In this document: positions 1 to 5,142 of the stretch, piece after piece | Layout of the letters: every line of letters starts with the position of its first letter | Numbering within the stretch: the first letter of the stretch is position 1 | Origin: Salinibacterium sp. | Lineage (GTDB): Bacteria > Actinomycetota > Actinomycetes > Actinomycetales > Microbacteriaceae | DNA: 5,142 bases | Direction of reading: 5' to 3' | Assembly: GCA_004297555.1 (NCBI GenBank) | Contig: SCSV01000079.1 | Span: 1 to 5,142, forward strand | Program-made: the position numbers and the translations under genes | Notes under the pieces: model-generated | What the model was told of the DNA's origin: nothing | Databases searched by the model: none | The model's input: only the letters and a program-made list of their open reading frames with translations

Positions 1-33
1 CCCGGCCGCAAGCCGGTCATGGCCTACTGCTAG
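1..33 (+). CDS. Possible 3' end of an upstream gene (partial)
   Basis: Frame 1 is open from the window edge and reads ten codons (PGRKPVMAYC) before a TAG at 31-33, just ahead of a spacer with two strong hairpins. That position fits the end of an upstream gene on the same strand. Ten codons are too few to recognise a family. Frame 3 is also open from the edge and stops at 126-128, so an upstream gene could instead end there, but it would have to read through both hairpins, which makes frame 1 the better guess. It could also be chance. Confidence 0.3.
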   Translation, partial: PGRKPVMAYC

Positions 34-42
34 ACCTTCCGC

Positions 43-72
43 GTCCCGATGCGAGCTCGCTCGCATCGGGGC
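43..72 (+). terminator. Perfect inverted repeat, possible terminator stem
   Basis: The arm CCCGATGCGAG at 45-55 pairs perfectly with CTCGCATCGGG at 60-70 across a 4-nt loop (56-59). The stem extends outward by a T-G wobble and a G-C pair, giving about 13 pairs. It begins 11 nt after the possible upstream stop codon. No T-run follows, so it is not a canonical intrinsic terminator; U-tract-poor hairpins occur downstream of genes in GC-rich bacteria. A palindromic protein-binding site is the main alternative. Confidence 0.5.
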
Positions 73-82
73 TCGGGCCAGC

Positions 83-104
83 CGCCGGGGGGCGACCCCC
101 GGCG
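83..104 (+). terminator. Second GC-only hairpin with GCGA tetraloop
   Basis: CGCCGGGGG at 83-91 pairs perfectly with CCCCCGGCG at 96-104, giving a 9-bp all-G/C stem. The loop at 92-95 is GCGA, which fits the GNRA tetraloop consensus (G-N-R-A). It lies 10 nt after the first hairpin and 33 nt before the first gene. It may be the second half of a tandem terminator, or a 5'-leader structure on the operon mRNA if the promoter lies upstream of it. No T-tract follows. Confidence 0.45.
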
Positions 105-137
105 CGCTGTGCGCCTCATCCGGGGTGACCTACCGTC

Positions 138-833
138 ATGGCGCGTCCTTCTCGCTCGTTCGAATCAGACGTACGCTCGACCAAGTTCGGACGGGAAGGC
201 TGCGCGCCTACCGACCTGACTACGCGGTCGAACAACGTCATCATCTCGCCGGCTGCGGTCGCGGTCGATTTCATCTTTCCAAACAGCGCCATCCTGCTCC
301 CCGGTGCCGAATCGGAGCAGTCGAGGTGGCGCCTCGTCGATCTGTTCACGAACATGGACCCCGGTCGCGTGTTCGAGGCCGAGCTCACCTGGAGCGCCGG
401 CACGGGCGGTATCCACAAGGCCCGCATGACGGTGCCGCGGGCCACGCGCGTCTGCATCTTCGCGCGCACCATCCACATCAAGGTCTACAATTTCTACGAC
501 GCGGTGTCGTTGCCGGAAGGGAACAACGTCGGGTGCGCCATCAGCGACGGCATGGACCCGACGCGCAACAATTGGGAGTACCGCGGAAGTACCGGCGTCG
601 GGCTGTTCCCCGACTCGCTGTTCCCGACGTTCGCCCAGACCGTGCGCCTGGAGCTCGACGACCCGATGGCGTGGGCCACGTCCTACCTCCGTTTCTACGA
701 CGAGTCCGGCATCCCGCGCTCGACGATCTACGCCAACGAGCAGCCCGACATCGGCATCCCGGTCGGGGACATCGCTGCGTTGGAAATCAAGGCAGACAGC
801 CGTTTCCGCCTCCTTTGGGCCTTGAGGACGTAG
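138..833 (+). CDS. Unknown beta-rich protein, possible structural protein (gene A)
   Basis: This 231-residue protein is not one I recognise. The start is well fixed: an in-frame TGA lies at 126-128, the ATG at 138 is the first start after it, and GGGGTGA at 122-128 gives a ribosome site 9 nt upstream. There is no signal peptide or membrane segment. After a polar N-terminus (about 1-33), the rest alternates short hydrophobic stretches with turns, for example about 35-55 (VIISPAAVAVDFIF), 78-86, 104-119 (RVCIFARTIHIKVYNF), 166-174 and 212-228. This looks like a beta-sandwich or jelly-roll rather than a helical fold. Aromatics and Asn/Gly-rich loops (128-160) are typical of extracellular or virion proteins. 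It opens the operon and is followed after 2 nt by a putative protease gene. A capsid or other virion role is only an inference from fold impression and context; a secreted or surface beta-protein is possible, though no export signal is seen. Confidence 0.85.
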   Translation: MARPSRSFESDVRSTKFGREGCAPTDLTTRSNNVIISPAAVAVDFIFPNSAILLPGAESEQSRWRLVDLFTNMDPGRVFEAELTWSAGTGGIHKARMTVPRATRVCIFARTIHIKVYNFYDAVSLPEGNNVGCAISDGMDPTRNNWEYRGSTGVGLFPDSLFPTFAQTVRLELDDPMAWATSYLRFYDESGIPRSTIYANEQPDIGIPVGDIAALEIKADSRFRLLWALRT

Positions 834-835
834 CC

Positions 836-1330
836 ATGCGCATCATGATGGATCTGGCCTTCAACGAACGCACCGCGCTCCGGCTCCTCAACTGGCTGGC
901 GCGCGAGAACGCCGTCATCCTGCGCGAGCAGCCGGGCCTCCCACTGCTCTACGAATCCGGCGTTCGGTACGAACGCGAGGTCGGCGAGGTGTGGTCCGAC
1001 TACCTGAACGTGCTCATGAAGGGGCACGAGGACTGCGACGCGCTCTCCGCGGCCCGTGCGGGCGAGCTCATGGCCAAGGGCTGGCGGGCGCTGCAACCCG
1101 GCGACGGCGGCTATCGCCTCGCGCGGCGCCTCCGACCTCGTCACATCTACGCCGAGGTGTTCCTGCGGACGGCCACGCCCCGCGGTCGGCCCGGCCTGTA
1201 CCACTGCCTCGTCACGTACCGGGTCGGCGGCCGGTCATTCGAGGACGATCCGAGCGCCCGCCTGGGCATGAACGACACGCCGCGTCCGCAACTTCAGTCG
1301 GCCGACAACGGCCAGTGGGTGGAAGTATGA
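836..1330 (+). CDS. Putative papain/transglutaminase-like cysteine peptidase (gene B)
   Basis: This 164-residue protein starts at ATG 836, 2 nt after the stop of gene A, with GAGG at 824-827 as ribosome site. The first third is helical (LNWLARENAVIL, about 18-29). The notable pattern is a cysteine in an acidic helix-start context (GHEDCDAL, 63-70; C67), a helix with Ala-Ala-Arg-Ala-Gly-Glu-Leu (72-78), then beta strands with a His (LYHCLV; H123) and an Asp pair before PSARLGM (D137/D138, 139-145). This Cys, His, Asp order, with the Cys opening a helix and the His in a strand, matches papain-fold enzymes of the transglutaminase or NlpC/P60 kind. Such enzymes can cleave proteins or peptidoglycan peptides, or crosslink proteins. 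There is no signal peptide. The 'DPS.LGM' ending resembles phage-associated proteins from memory, but no family assignment can be confirmed here. The gene's end overlaps gene C (ATGA). The coding call is strong; the enzyme call is moderate. Confidence 0.85.
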   Translation: MRIMMDLAFNERTALRLLNWLARENAVILREQPGLPLLYESGVRYEREVGEVWSDYLNVLMKGHEDCDALSAARAGELMAKGWRALQPGDGGYRLARRLRPRHIYAEVFLRTATPRGRPGLYHCLVTYRVGGRSFEDDPSARLGMNDTPRPQLQSADNGQWVEV

Positions 1331-2016
1331 GAATGTACAGCGACTGGCTCGAAGATCAGGGGAACGGCGACGACTTCGGCGCCAGCGACCAACAGCGTCG
1401 TGAACGCGGCGACCGCCGTGACGCTCGCCGTCGGCGTCGCAGTCGCAAGAAGCTCGTCCGTCGCCGCAGCCGTGGCACCGCGGATCGTGACGAGCGCGAC
1501 GACGGGCCGCGCCGTCGCCGTCGGGGAGGCCGCAAGATGCGGAAGGTTCGCCGCAAGAAGCGCATGCCGGACGGTCGCATCATCGAGGTGATCGAGCTGG
1601 TCGAGGACATCAGCGAGGAAGCGGAGCCCGAGGAGTTCCCGGTGGACGAGGAGCTCGAGAGCGCCATCGACGAGGCCGAGGCCGCCCCGGACGACGAGGG
1701 GGCGGTCGAGGAGCTCGGCGCGGTCCTGCGCGATGGCTGGGGTCAGGTCAGCCGGATCAGCGCGAACCTCCGCATCCAGCCGAAGGCCGGCCTCCGCGCC
1801 GCGGTGATGGAGCTCAAGCCCGGCCTGTACATCGTGGCCGAGGTGCCCGACCGTGCTCTGCAGGAGCGGGACGACTTCGGCGGGCCGATCAAGATGGCCA
1901 CGAAGATCACCCAGGCCGTCAAGGACGCGCTCGACCACCCTCAGCAGAACCAGGTCGGAGCATGGCGCGAGCGCGCGATCGAGCGCAAGTGCCGCTGCCG
2001 CTGGGAACAGGAGTAG
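1327..2016 (+). CDS. Arg-rich/acidic charge-block protein, unknown function (gene C)
   Basis: This 229-residue protein is coupled to gene B by a 4-nt ATGA overlap. An alternative start is the ATG at 1333, two codons on, which is better spaced (7 nt) from GGAAG at 1321-1325. Three zones are visible. Residues 23-79 are extremely basic, with runs such as RRRRR (34-38 and 62-66) and RRKKR. Residues 86-132 are strongly acidic, with many Glu/Asp. Residues 133-229 look like a compact domain (GWGQVSRISANLRIQ, then LKPGLYIVAEVP at 163-174) ending in a KCRCRW motif with cysteines at 222 and 224. No membrane segment or signal peptide is seen. The basic arm suggests binding to DNA, RNA or another acidic partner, and the acidic block could shield it or mimic DNA. 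It shares its block order with the product of the next gene, D. I know no matching family; a virion DNA-condensing protein is one inference. Confidence 0.8.
   Translation: MRMYSDWLEDQGNGDDFGASDQQRRERGDRRDARRRRRSRKKLVRRRSRGTADRDERDDGPRRRRRGGRKMRKVRRKKRMPDGRIIEVIELVEDISEEAEPEEFPVDEELESAIDEAEAAPDDEGAVEELGAVLRDGWGQVSRISANLRIQPKAGLRAAVMELKPGLYIVAEVPDRALQERDDFGGPIKMATKITQAVKDALDHPQQNQVGAWRERAIERKCRCRWEQE
2009..2013 (+). promoter_or_regulatory. Ribosome binding site supporting a GTG start
   Basis: AGGAG lies inside the last codons of gene C and 6 nt before the GTG at 2020. There is no ATG at this position, so this site decides the choice of GTG as the start of gene D. Confidence 0.7.
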
Positions 2017-2019
2017 ACC

Positions 2020-3111
2020 GTGCCTGACGTCAACGAGGACGACATCGTGTTCGGGGCCGACGAGCTCGGCCGTCGCCGCGGCGGTGGCCGTGGCGGTCGT
2101 CGTCGGCGTCGGGGCGGGCGTGGAGCTCGTGCCCGTCGTCGGATGATGATGCGGCGCCGGCAACAGCAGCAAAAGAGCCAGGAAGAACAGGAGCAGGCCG
2201 AAAAGGACCAGGACCGCGACGAGGACGAGGAAGACGACGAGGAAGATCGGTTCCGACCGTTCGGCGACGACGTGGGCAACCCGTGGGTGGCCGTACAGAA
2301 AGGCTGGACCGACTACTGGTGGGACCGCTACGAAGCGGCGTACGACAAGCTCGAAGCAGCCGTCAGCGACGACCCGACCGCGTTCAAGCCCGAGGTGCAG
2401 TCGTTCGTCAAGAACATGACCATCGTGGAGACGGCCCTCGGCCGCATGAAGTCCATGCTGTCGGACCCCGCGAACCAGAAGTGGATCGCCGCCGACCCGA
2501 AGCTCCGCACCAACTACTTCCTCCTCCGCAAGCGGTGGGAGGACCTCGCTGCCGGGTTCTACGTGGACACCCGCGTCGTCGAGCAGGCGGACCTGAAGGC
2601 CGCCGCAGCGAAGACGCCCGAGGTCGGCCGTCGTGCAGCACCACGCGACGGTACTCGAGTCGATTGGCGTCACGTTCGGTTCACCATCATCGGCTACCGC
2701 GCGCCGCTGTTGAAGCCGATGCCGAGCGATTGGGGCCCGGCGTCGCCCTGGCCCCCTGACGAGTGGTTCGATCCGAAGGTCGGATGCGACTGCGAGGACT
2801 TCGGGGCAGGTCCGCTGCCGCTCGTTCCCATCCTCATCGTGGCGGGCGTCGCCATCGTGTCGATCGCGGCGATCTGTTGGGCGGTGACGATGCTGCCCTA
2901 CACCGTGAATCTCTTGGAAGAGACGCGGTTGCAGGAGGAGGAGCTGAAGCAGCGCGTCGCTGCGAGCGAGCAGGGCCGTTCGCTGCAACCCTCGACGCTG
3001 CCCGGCGACAAGCCGCAGGACAGCGGCCCCGGTCCCGCCGCGGCCGTCCTTGGGGGCATCGTCGCGACCCTCGTGGTAGGTGGCGTGATCTGGAAAATGA
3101 CCCGTTCGTGA
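2020..3111 (+). CDS. Charge-block protein with two C-terminal membrane segments (gene D)
   Basis: This 363-residue protein starts at GTG 2020, 3 nt after gene C. Order of parts: a basic Arg/Gly arm (18-47, including RRRRR at 27-31), a Gln/Glu/Lys helix (48-62), an acidic run (64-76, DQDRDEDEEDDEE), an aromatic-rich helical domain (88-180, with DYWWDRYEAAYDKLE at 98-112), a Pro/Trp-rich segment (228-252), cysteines at 256 and 258, a first membrane segment at about 267-292 (ILIVAGVAIVSIAAICWAV), a charged helix that may form a coiled coil (297-318), a Pro/Gly linker, and a second membrane segment at about 340-358, leaving a short KMTRS tail. Both helices sit near the end, so the large N-terminal part is probably on one side of the membrane and the 297-339 loop on the other. 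No signal peptide is present. Function is unknown. A membrane-anchored nucleic-acid-binding protein is the direct reading; a virion membrane protein or a conjugation/replication anchor are inferences. Confidence 0.85.
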   Translation: MPDVNEDDIVFGADELGRRRGGGRGGRRRRRGGRGARARRRMMMRRRQQQQKSQEEQEQAEKDQDRDEDEEDDEEDRFRPFGDDVGNPWVAVQKGWTDYWWDRYEAAYDKLEAAVSDDPTAFKPEVQSFVKNMTIVETALGRMKSMLSDPANQKWIAADPKLRTNYFLLRKRWEDLAAGFYVDTRVVEQADLKAAAAKTPEVGRRAAPRDGTRVDWRHVRFTIIGYRAPLLKPMPSDWGPASPWPPDEWFDPKVGCDCEDFGAGPLPLVPILIVAGVAIVSIAAICWAVTMLPYTVNLLEETRLQEEELKQRVAASEQGRSLQPSTLPGDKPQDSGPGPAAAVLGGIVATLVVGGVIWKMTRS

Positions 3112-3112
3112 G

Positions 3113-3120
3113 AAGGTGAT
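3113..3120 (+). promoter_or_regulatory. Strong ribosome binding site for gene E
   Basis: AAGGTGAT closely matches the complement of the 16S rRNA 3' end. Its AAGG core lies 8 nt before the ATG at 3125. This favours ATG 3125 over the in-frame GTG at 3116, which sits inside the ribosome site itself. Confidence 0.75.
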
Positions 3121-3124
3121 CCCG

Positions 3125-4132
3125 ATGGCCGACCGTAAGCAATTTCGCCTCCAGATCCTCGGTGCAGACGAGGACTACCCGCGCTTCATCCGGGCCTACG
3201 GCCGGGCGTGCGGGGGCGACTTCGCGTACCTCTGCGAGCCAGGTGCGTTCTCCTACCTCGTCTTCGTGCGGAAAGGCGAAGCGTGGTACTGGAAACAGGG
3301 TAGCGCAGCCTCGTCACGGCTAGCGCTGATCGATGTGCCCCTCGCACCGACGACGCCCGTGCTCGCGAGCGAGGCTGTCGCGAAGCTGCAAGAGCTCGGG
3401 AAAATCGGTCGGAGCGTCCCGCCAGGGCCGGTCACCTACCGCGGCCAGTGGTCCGGTGCGCTCGTCTGCAACGGCGAGGGCGTGGCGCCCACCATCGTCC
3501 TGACCCGCAAGGTCGCGGCCTACGCCACGATCCGCATCGTGAGCCACGGCAACCACGCCGATCCCGACGGTCGCCAGTGGGTGGTGACCCTTGAGCGCGA
3601 CAGCCGGTGGTTCGCCGACGCGAAGCTCGACAAGGAGCCGGCGAGCGCTGAAACGCTGCGTACCGCAATCCGTAGCGCGTATGGTCTGCTCACCGGCCTC
3701 GTCGGTGAGGCCTGCTCGGTGCGCGACACGAAGCGCCGGGCCGCGCTCGATGCCGAGCACGCCAAGAGCCACCCGATCAAGCACCCGAAGGACCCGAAGC
3801 GCGACCCGATCGAGGCCATCAAGGCCCCGAAGCCGCCGAAGGCCCTGAAGCTGTCGAAGGCTGCGAAGGCCGAGGCAGCGAAGGCCAGCAAGGCAGCGAA
3901 GAAACCGGCGGCAGAGGTGACCCCGCCGCCCAGGGTCGAGAAGCAGCCGGCGGGAACGATCGTCGAGGGCAAGCTGCCCCGTCGAAAGAAGGCGAAGGCC
4001 GAGAAGGCGCCGAAGGCCGAGAAGCCGACGGCGACGGAACCCACGGGTGAGCTCACCCAGGCCCAGAAAGATGCCTCGATCATGGCGGCCCTCTCGTCCC
4101 AGATGGACAAGCTGCTGAAGGACGCGGCGTGA
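3125..4132 (+). CDS. Unknown protein with histone H1-like Lys/Ala/Pro tail (gene E)
   Basis: This 335-residue protein starts at ATG 3125, 13 nt after gene D. Residues 1-205 look globular and mixed alpha/beta: strands with aromatics (FAYLCEPGAFSYLVFVRKG at 33-51, then AWYWK), a helix at 82-94, strands at 103-115, 122-140 and 152-158, and a helix at 176-195. I do not recognise this domain. Residues 211-302 are low complexity and very basic, built from KAPK, KAAK, KAEK and PKD units, like histone H1-type tails and bacterial H1-like proteins that bind DNA nonspecifically. A final amphipathic helix (about 311-333, TQAQKDASIMAALSSQMDKLL) could be an interaction segment. The stop overlaps the start of the DNA methyltransferase gene by 4 nt (GTGA), so the two proteins are probably made together and may act on the same DNA. 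There is no signal peptide or membrane segment. Function is unknown; DNA binding by the tail is inferred. Confidence 0.88.
   Translation: MADRKQFRLQILGADEDYPRFIRAYGRACGGDFAYLCEPGAFSYLVFVRKGEAWYWKQGSAASSRLALIDVPLAPTTPVLASEAVAKLQELGKIGRSVPPGPVTYRGQWSGALVCNGEGVAPTIVLTRKVAAYATIRIVSHGNHADPDGRQWVVTLERDSRWFADAKLDKEPASAETLRTAIRSAYGLLTGLVGEACSVRDTKRRAALDAEHAKSHPIKHPKDPKRDPIEAIKAPKPPKALKLSKAAKAEAAKASKAAKKPAAEVTPPPRVEKQPAGTIVEGKLPRRKKAKAEKAPKAEKPTATEPTGELTQAQKDASIMAALSSQMDKLLKDAA
3992..4024 (+). repeat. Short in-frame direct repeat in the Lys-rich tail
   Basis: The 14-mer CGAAGGCCGAGAAG occurs exactly at 3993-4006 and 4011-4024, an 18-nt period that encodes two copies of a KAEK unit. A third partial copy (GCGAAGGCCGAG) is at 3863-3874. 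This is consistent with growth of the tail by slippage or duplication, although AAG/GCC codon preference alone produces much of the similarity. Confidence 0.6.
4118..4122 (+). promoter_or_regulatory. Ribosome binding site for the methyltransferase gene
   Basis: AAGGA lies within the last codons of gene E, 6 nt before GTG 4129. Together with the GTGA stop/start overlap it supports GTG 4129 as the start. The next in-frame candidate, ATG at 4183, is 18 codons downstream. Confidence 0.6.
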
Positions 4133-5142
4133 GCGCTCGTGCCGAGGCAATCGTCAGCAGCCTTCACGGCGCGCTGCGCGGAATGCCGCCGGCCGGCCTT
4201 GTTGCGGCCGACGTAGACGGCTTTTTCGAGCGTCAGCGGCCCGCGATCGTGACGATGTTCGAGCGCGTGCTCGCGCAGCGCGAGGCCAAGCGCGCCGCGG
4301 CGACGCCCCCCGAGCTCTGGACGGAGAGCAAGCGGACGGCCGCGAACCTCGCCGCGATGTCGCTGCTCGCGAGCAAGGCCGCCGACCAGATGACGCCGGA
4401 AGATCGGCGCGTGCTCCTCTCCTACTCGGGCTGGGGCGGCCTCTCGATCAGCAAGGTCGCTGGCAAGTTCCCCGCGGGCTTCCCGGTGCCCGAAGCCAAG
4501 GGTCTGCTGCACGAGTACTACACGCCGATGCGCGTGTGGTCGGCCGTTCAGCGCCGGCTCCGTCCGCTCGCTGACGGCCTGCCGAAGAACACCGAGGGCA
4601 AGATCCTGACTCTCGAGCCCTCGGCTGGCATCGGCCGGGCACCGCTCGCGTTCGGGTCGTGGCCGGAGCTCGCGTGGACCCTCTGCGAAGTCTCCCCGGT
4701 GTCGAGCAAGCTCTTGCGGGCGCTCTACCCCGAGTCCATCGTGGCCGAGGGCTACGCCGAGTCCTGGTTCGCGCGGATGGCGGCGACACGGATGGGGTCG
4801 TTCGGCCTTATCGTGGCGAATCCGCCCTACGGCGTGCGGGGTGAGGCCGCCGAGCTCGATCCGACCGGGTACCCGACGAAGCAGGCCTACGTGTACTTCG
4901 TCGAGCGGTGCGCCGAGTTCCTGGCCGAGAAGGGCATCATGGTCCAGGTGATCCCCACCGGCCTCATGACCTCGCGCAAGCCGGAATTCGTTCGCGCGCG
5001 CAGCGAGCTCCTGCGACGCACGCACCTGCTGGCCGCGTACCGCCTGCCCTCGGAGCCCGAGGAAGGCGCGGACAAGAGCGAGATCGGCTACGACAACTTC
5101 GTCGTCGATGTGCTGTTCTTGCAGGGCCGCGGCGGCGTGGCG
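4129..5142 (+). CDS. N6-adenine DNA methyltransferase, probably MTase-helicase (DarB-like), partial (gene F)
   Basis: The frame is open from GTG 4129 to the window end with no stop, so only the first 338 residues are seen. The predicted reaction is transfer of a methyl group from S-adenosylmethionine to N6 of adenine in DNA. Visible motifs in order: YSGWGGLS (99-106), a signature I associate with large phage/plasmid methyltransferase-helicase proteins; YTP (131-133, motif X); LEPSAGIG (162-169, SAM-binding motif I); E187 (motif II acidic residue); NPPY (231-234, catalytic motif IV); VIPTGLM (274-280, motif VI region); AYRLPS (303-308) and DNFVVDVLFLQ (322-332), which match the end of the catalytic domain in this group. 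In that family a SNF2/DEAD-type helicase usually follows; here it would lie beyond the edge, so the fusion is inferred. Phage P1 DarB, an injected antirestriction protein, is the best-known example. A host or element modification enzyme, or a restriction-type methyltransferase, remains possible. It is translationally coupled to the H1-tailed protein E. Confidence 0.92.
   Translation, partial: MSARAEAIVSSLHGALRGMPPAGLVAADVDGFFERQRPAIVTMFERVLAQREAKRAAATPPELWTESKRTAANLAAMSLLASKAADQMTPEDRRVLLSYSGWGGLSISKVAGKFPAGFPVPEAKGLLHEYYTPMRVWSAVQRRLRPLADGLPKNTEGKILTLEPSAGIGRAPLAFGSWPELAWTLCEVSPVSSKLLRALYPESIVAEGYAESWFARMAATRMGSFGLIVANPPYGVRGEAAELDPTGYPTKQAYVYFVERCAEFLAEKGIMVQVIPTGLMTSRKPEFVRARSELLRRTHLLAAYRLPSEPEEGADKSEIGYDNFVVDVLFLQGRGGVA

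Noticed and set aside
125..835. N-terminal extension of gene B's frame back to 125
   Set aside because: The extension is Arg/His-rich out-of-frame reading of gene A. The ATG at 836 has a ribosome site and sits directly after gene A's stop.
991..1326. N-terminal extension of gene C's frame back to 991
   Set aside because: It would overlap gene B for its whole length with Arg/Pro/Ala-rich shadow sequence. ATG 1327 gives the usual 4-nt overlap.
2065..2160. Tandem CGT/CGC/GGC-rich stretch considered as a DNA repeat or origin
   Set aside because: The repetition is explained by the Arg/Gly codons of gene D's basic arm; no fixed period or inverted symmetry stands out.
1294..2988. Long minus-strand open frame of 564 codons opposite genes C and D
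   Set aside because: It lies across three well-supported plus-strand genes with good ribosome sites. Its product is dominated by Leu/Val/Ala/Arg runs that mirror the Arg/Glu/Asp codons of C and D, as expected from GC-rich antisense shadows.
3116..3124. GTG at 3116 as the start of gene E
   Set aside because: It lies within the ribosome binding site that is well spaced for ATG 3125, so only three extra codons would be gained without a better signal.
3520..5025. Long minus-strand open frame of 501 codons opposite genes E and F
   Set aside because: It runs antisense through the methyltransferase motifs and the Lys-rich tail. Its Phe/Ala/Ser-rich stretch is the complement of AAG/GCC codons, so it is a shadow.
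1..5142. tRNA, rRNA, CRISPR, insertion sequence, riboswitch and promoter signals
   Set aside because: No cloverleaf, spaced repeat array, transposase-like frame or terminal repeats were seen. No convincing -35/-10 pair could be picked in the GC-rich spacer.

Overview
The window is a compact, visibly GC-rich bacterial segment with strong third-position G/C, Shine-Dalgarno-like AGGAG/AAGG motifs and both ATG and GTG starts. This suggests a high-GC host such as a myxobacterium or other Polyangia-like lineage, or an actinobacterium; sequence alone does not decide. All credible genes are on the + strand. There are no rRNA or tRNA genes, transposase, integrase or CRISPR array.

Layout: bases 1-33 may hold the last codons of an upstream gene. 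The spacer 34-137 carries two perfect hairpins (43-72 and 83-104, the second with a GNRA-type GCGA loop), a plausible transcription boundary. Six genes then run head to tail with almost no spacing: A (138-833, beta-rich unknown), B (836-1330, candidate Cys/His/Asp papain- or transglutaminase-like enzyme), C (1327-2016, Arg-rich/acidic charge-block protein), D (2020-3111, a second Arg-rich/acidic protein with two C-terminal membrane segments), E (3125-4132, unknown globular domain with a histone H1-like Lys/Ala/Pro tail) and F (4129 to beyond the window end, N6-adenine DNA methyltransferase). Gaps are 2, 3 and 13 nt, and B/C and E/F overlap by 4 nt, so this is almost certainly one translationally coupled operon.

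Only F is identified with confidence: its SAM motif, NPPY catalytic motif, upstream YSGWGGL motif and order of downstream motifs match the N-terminal half of large methyltransferase-helicase proteins of phages, plasmids and integrative elements (phage P1 DarB is the known example). The other genes have no family I can name with certainty. A working hypothesis is that this is part of a virus or mobile-element module: a beta-rich protein (possibly structural), a putative cysteine protease, two nucleic-acid-binding charge-block proteins of which one is membrane anchored, an H1-like DNA-binding protein, and a DarB-like modification enzyme that could protect the element's DNA. The enzyme call for B rests on motif reading and the virus idea is inference; both need profile and structure searches.
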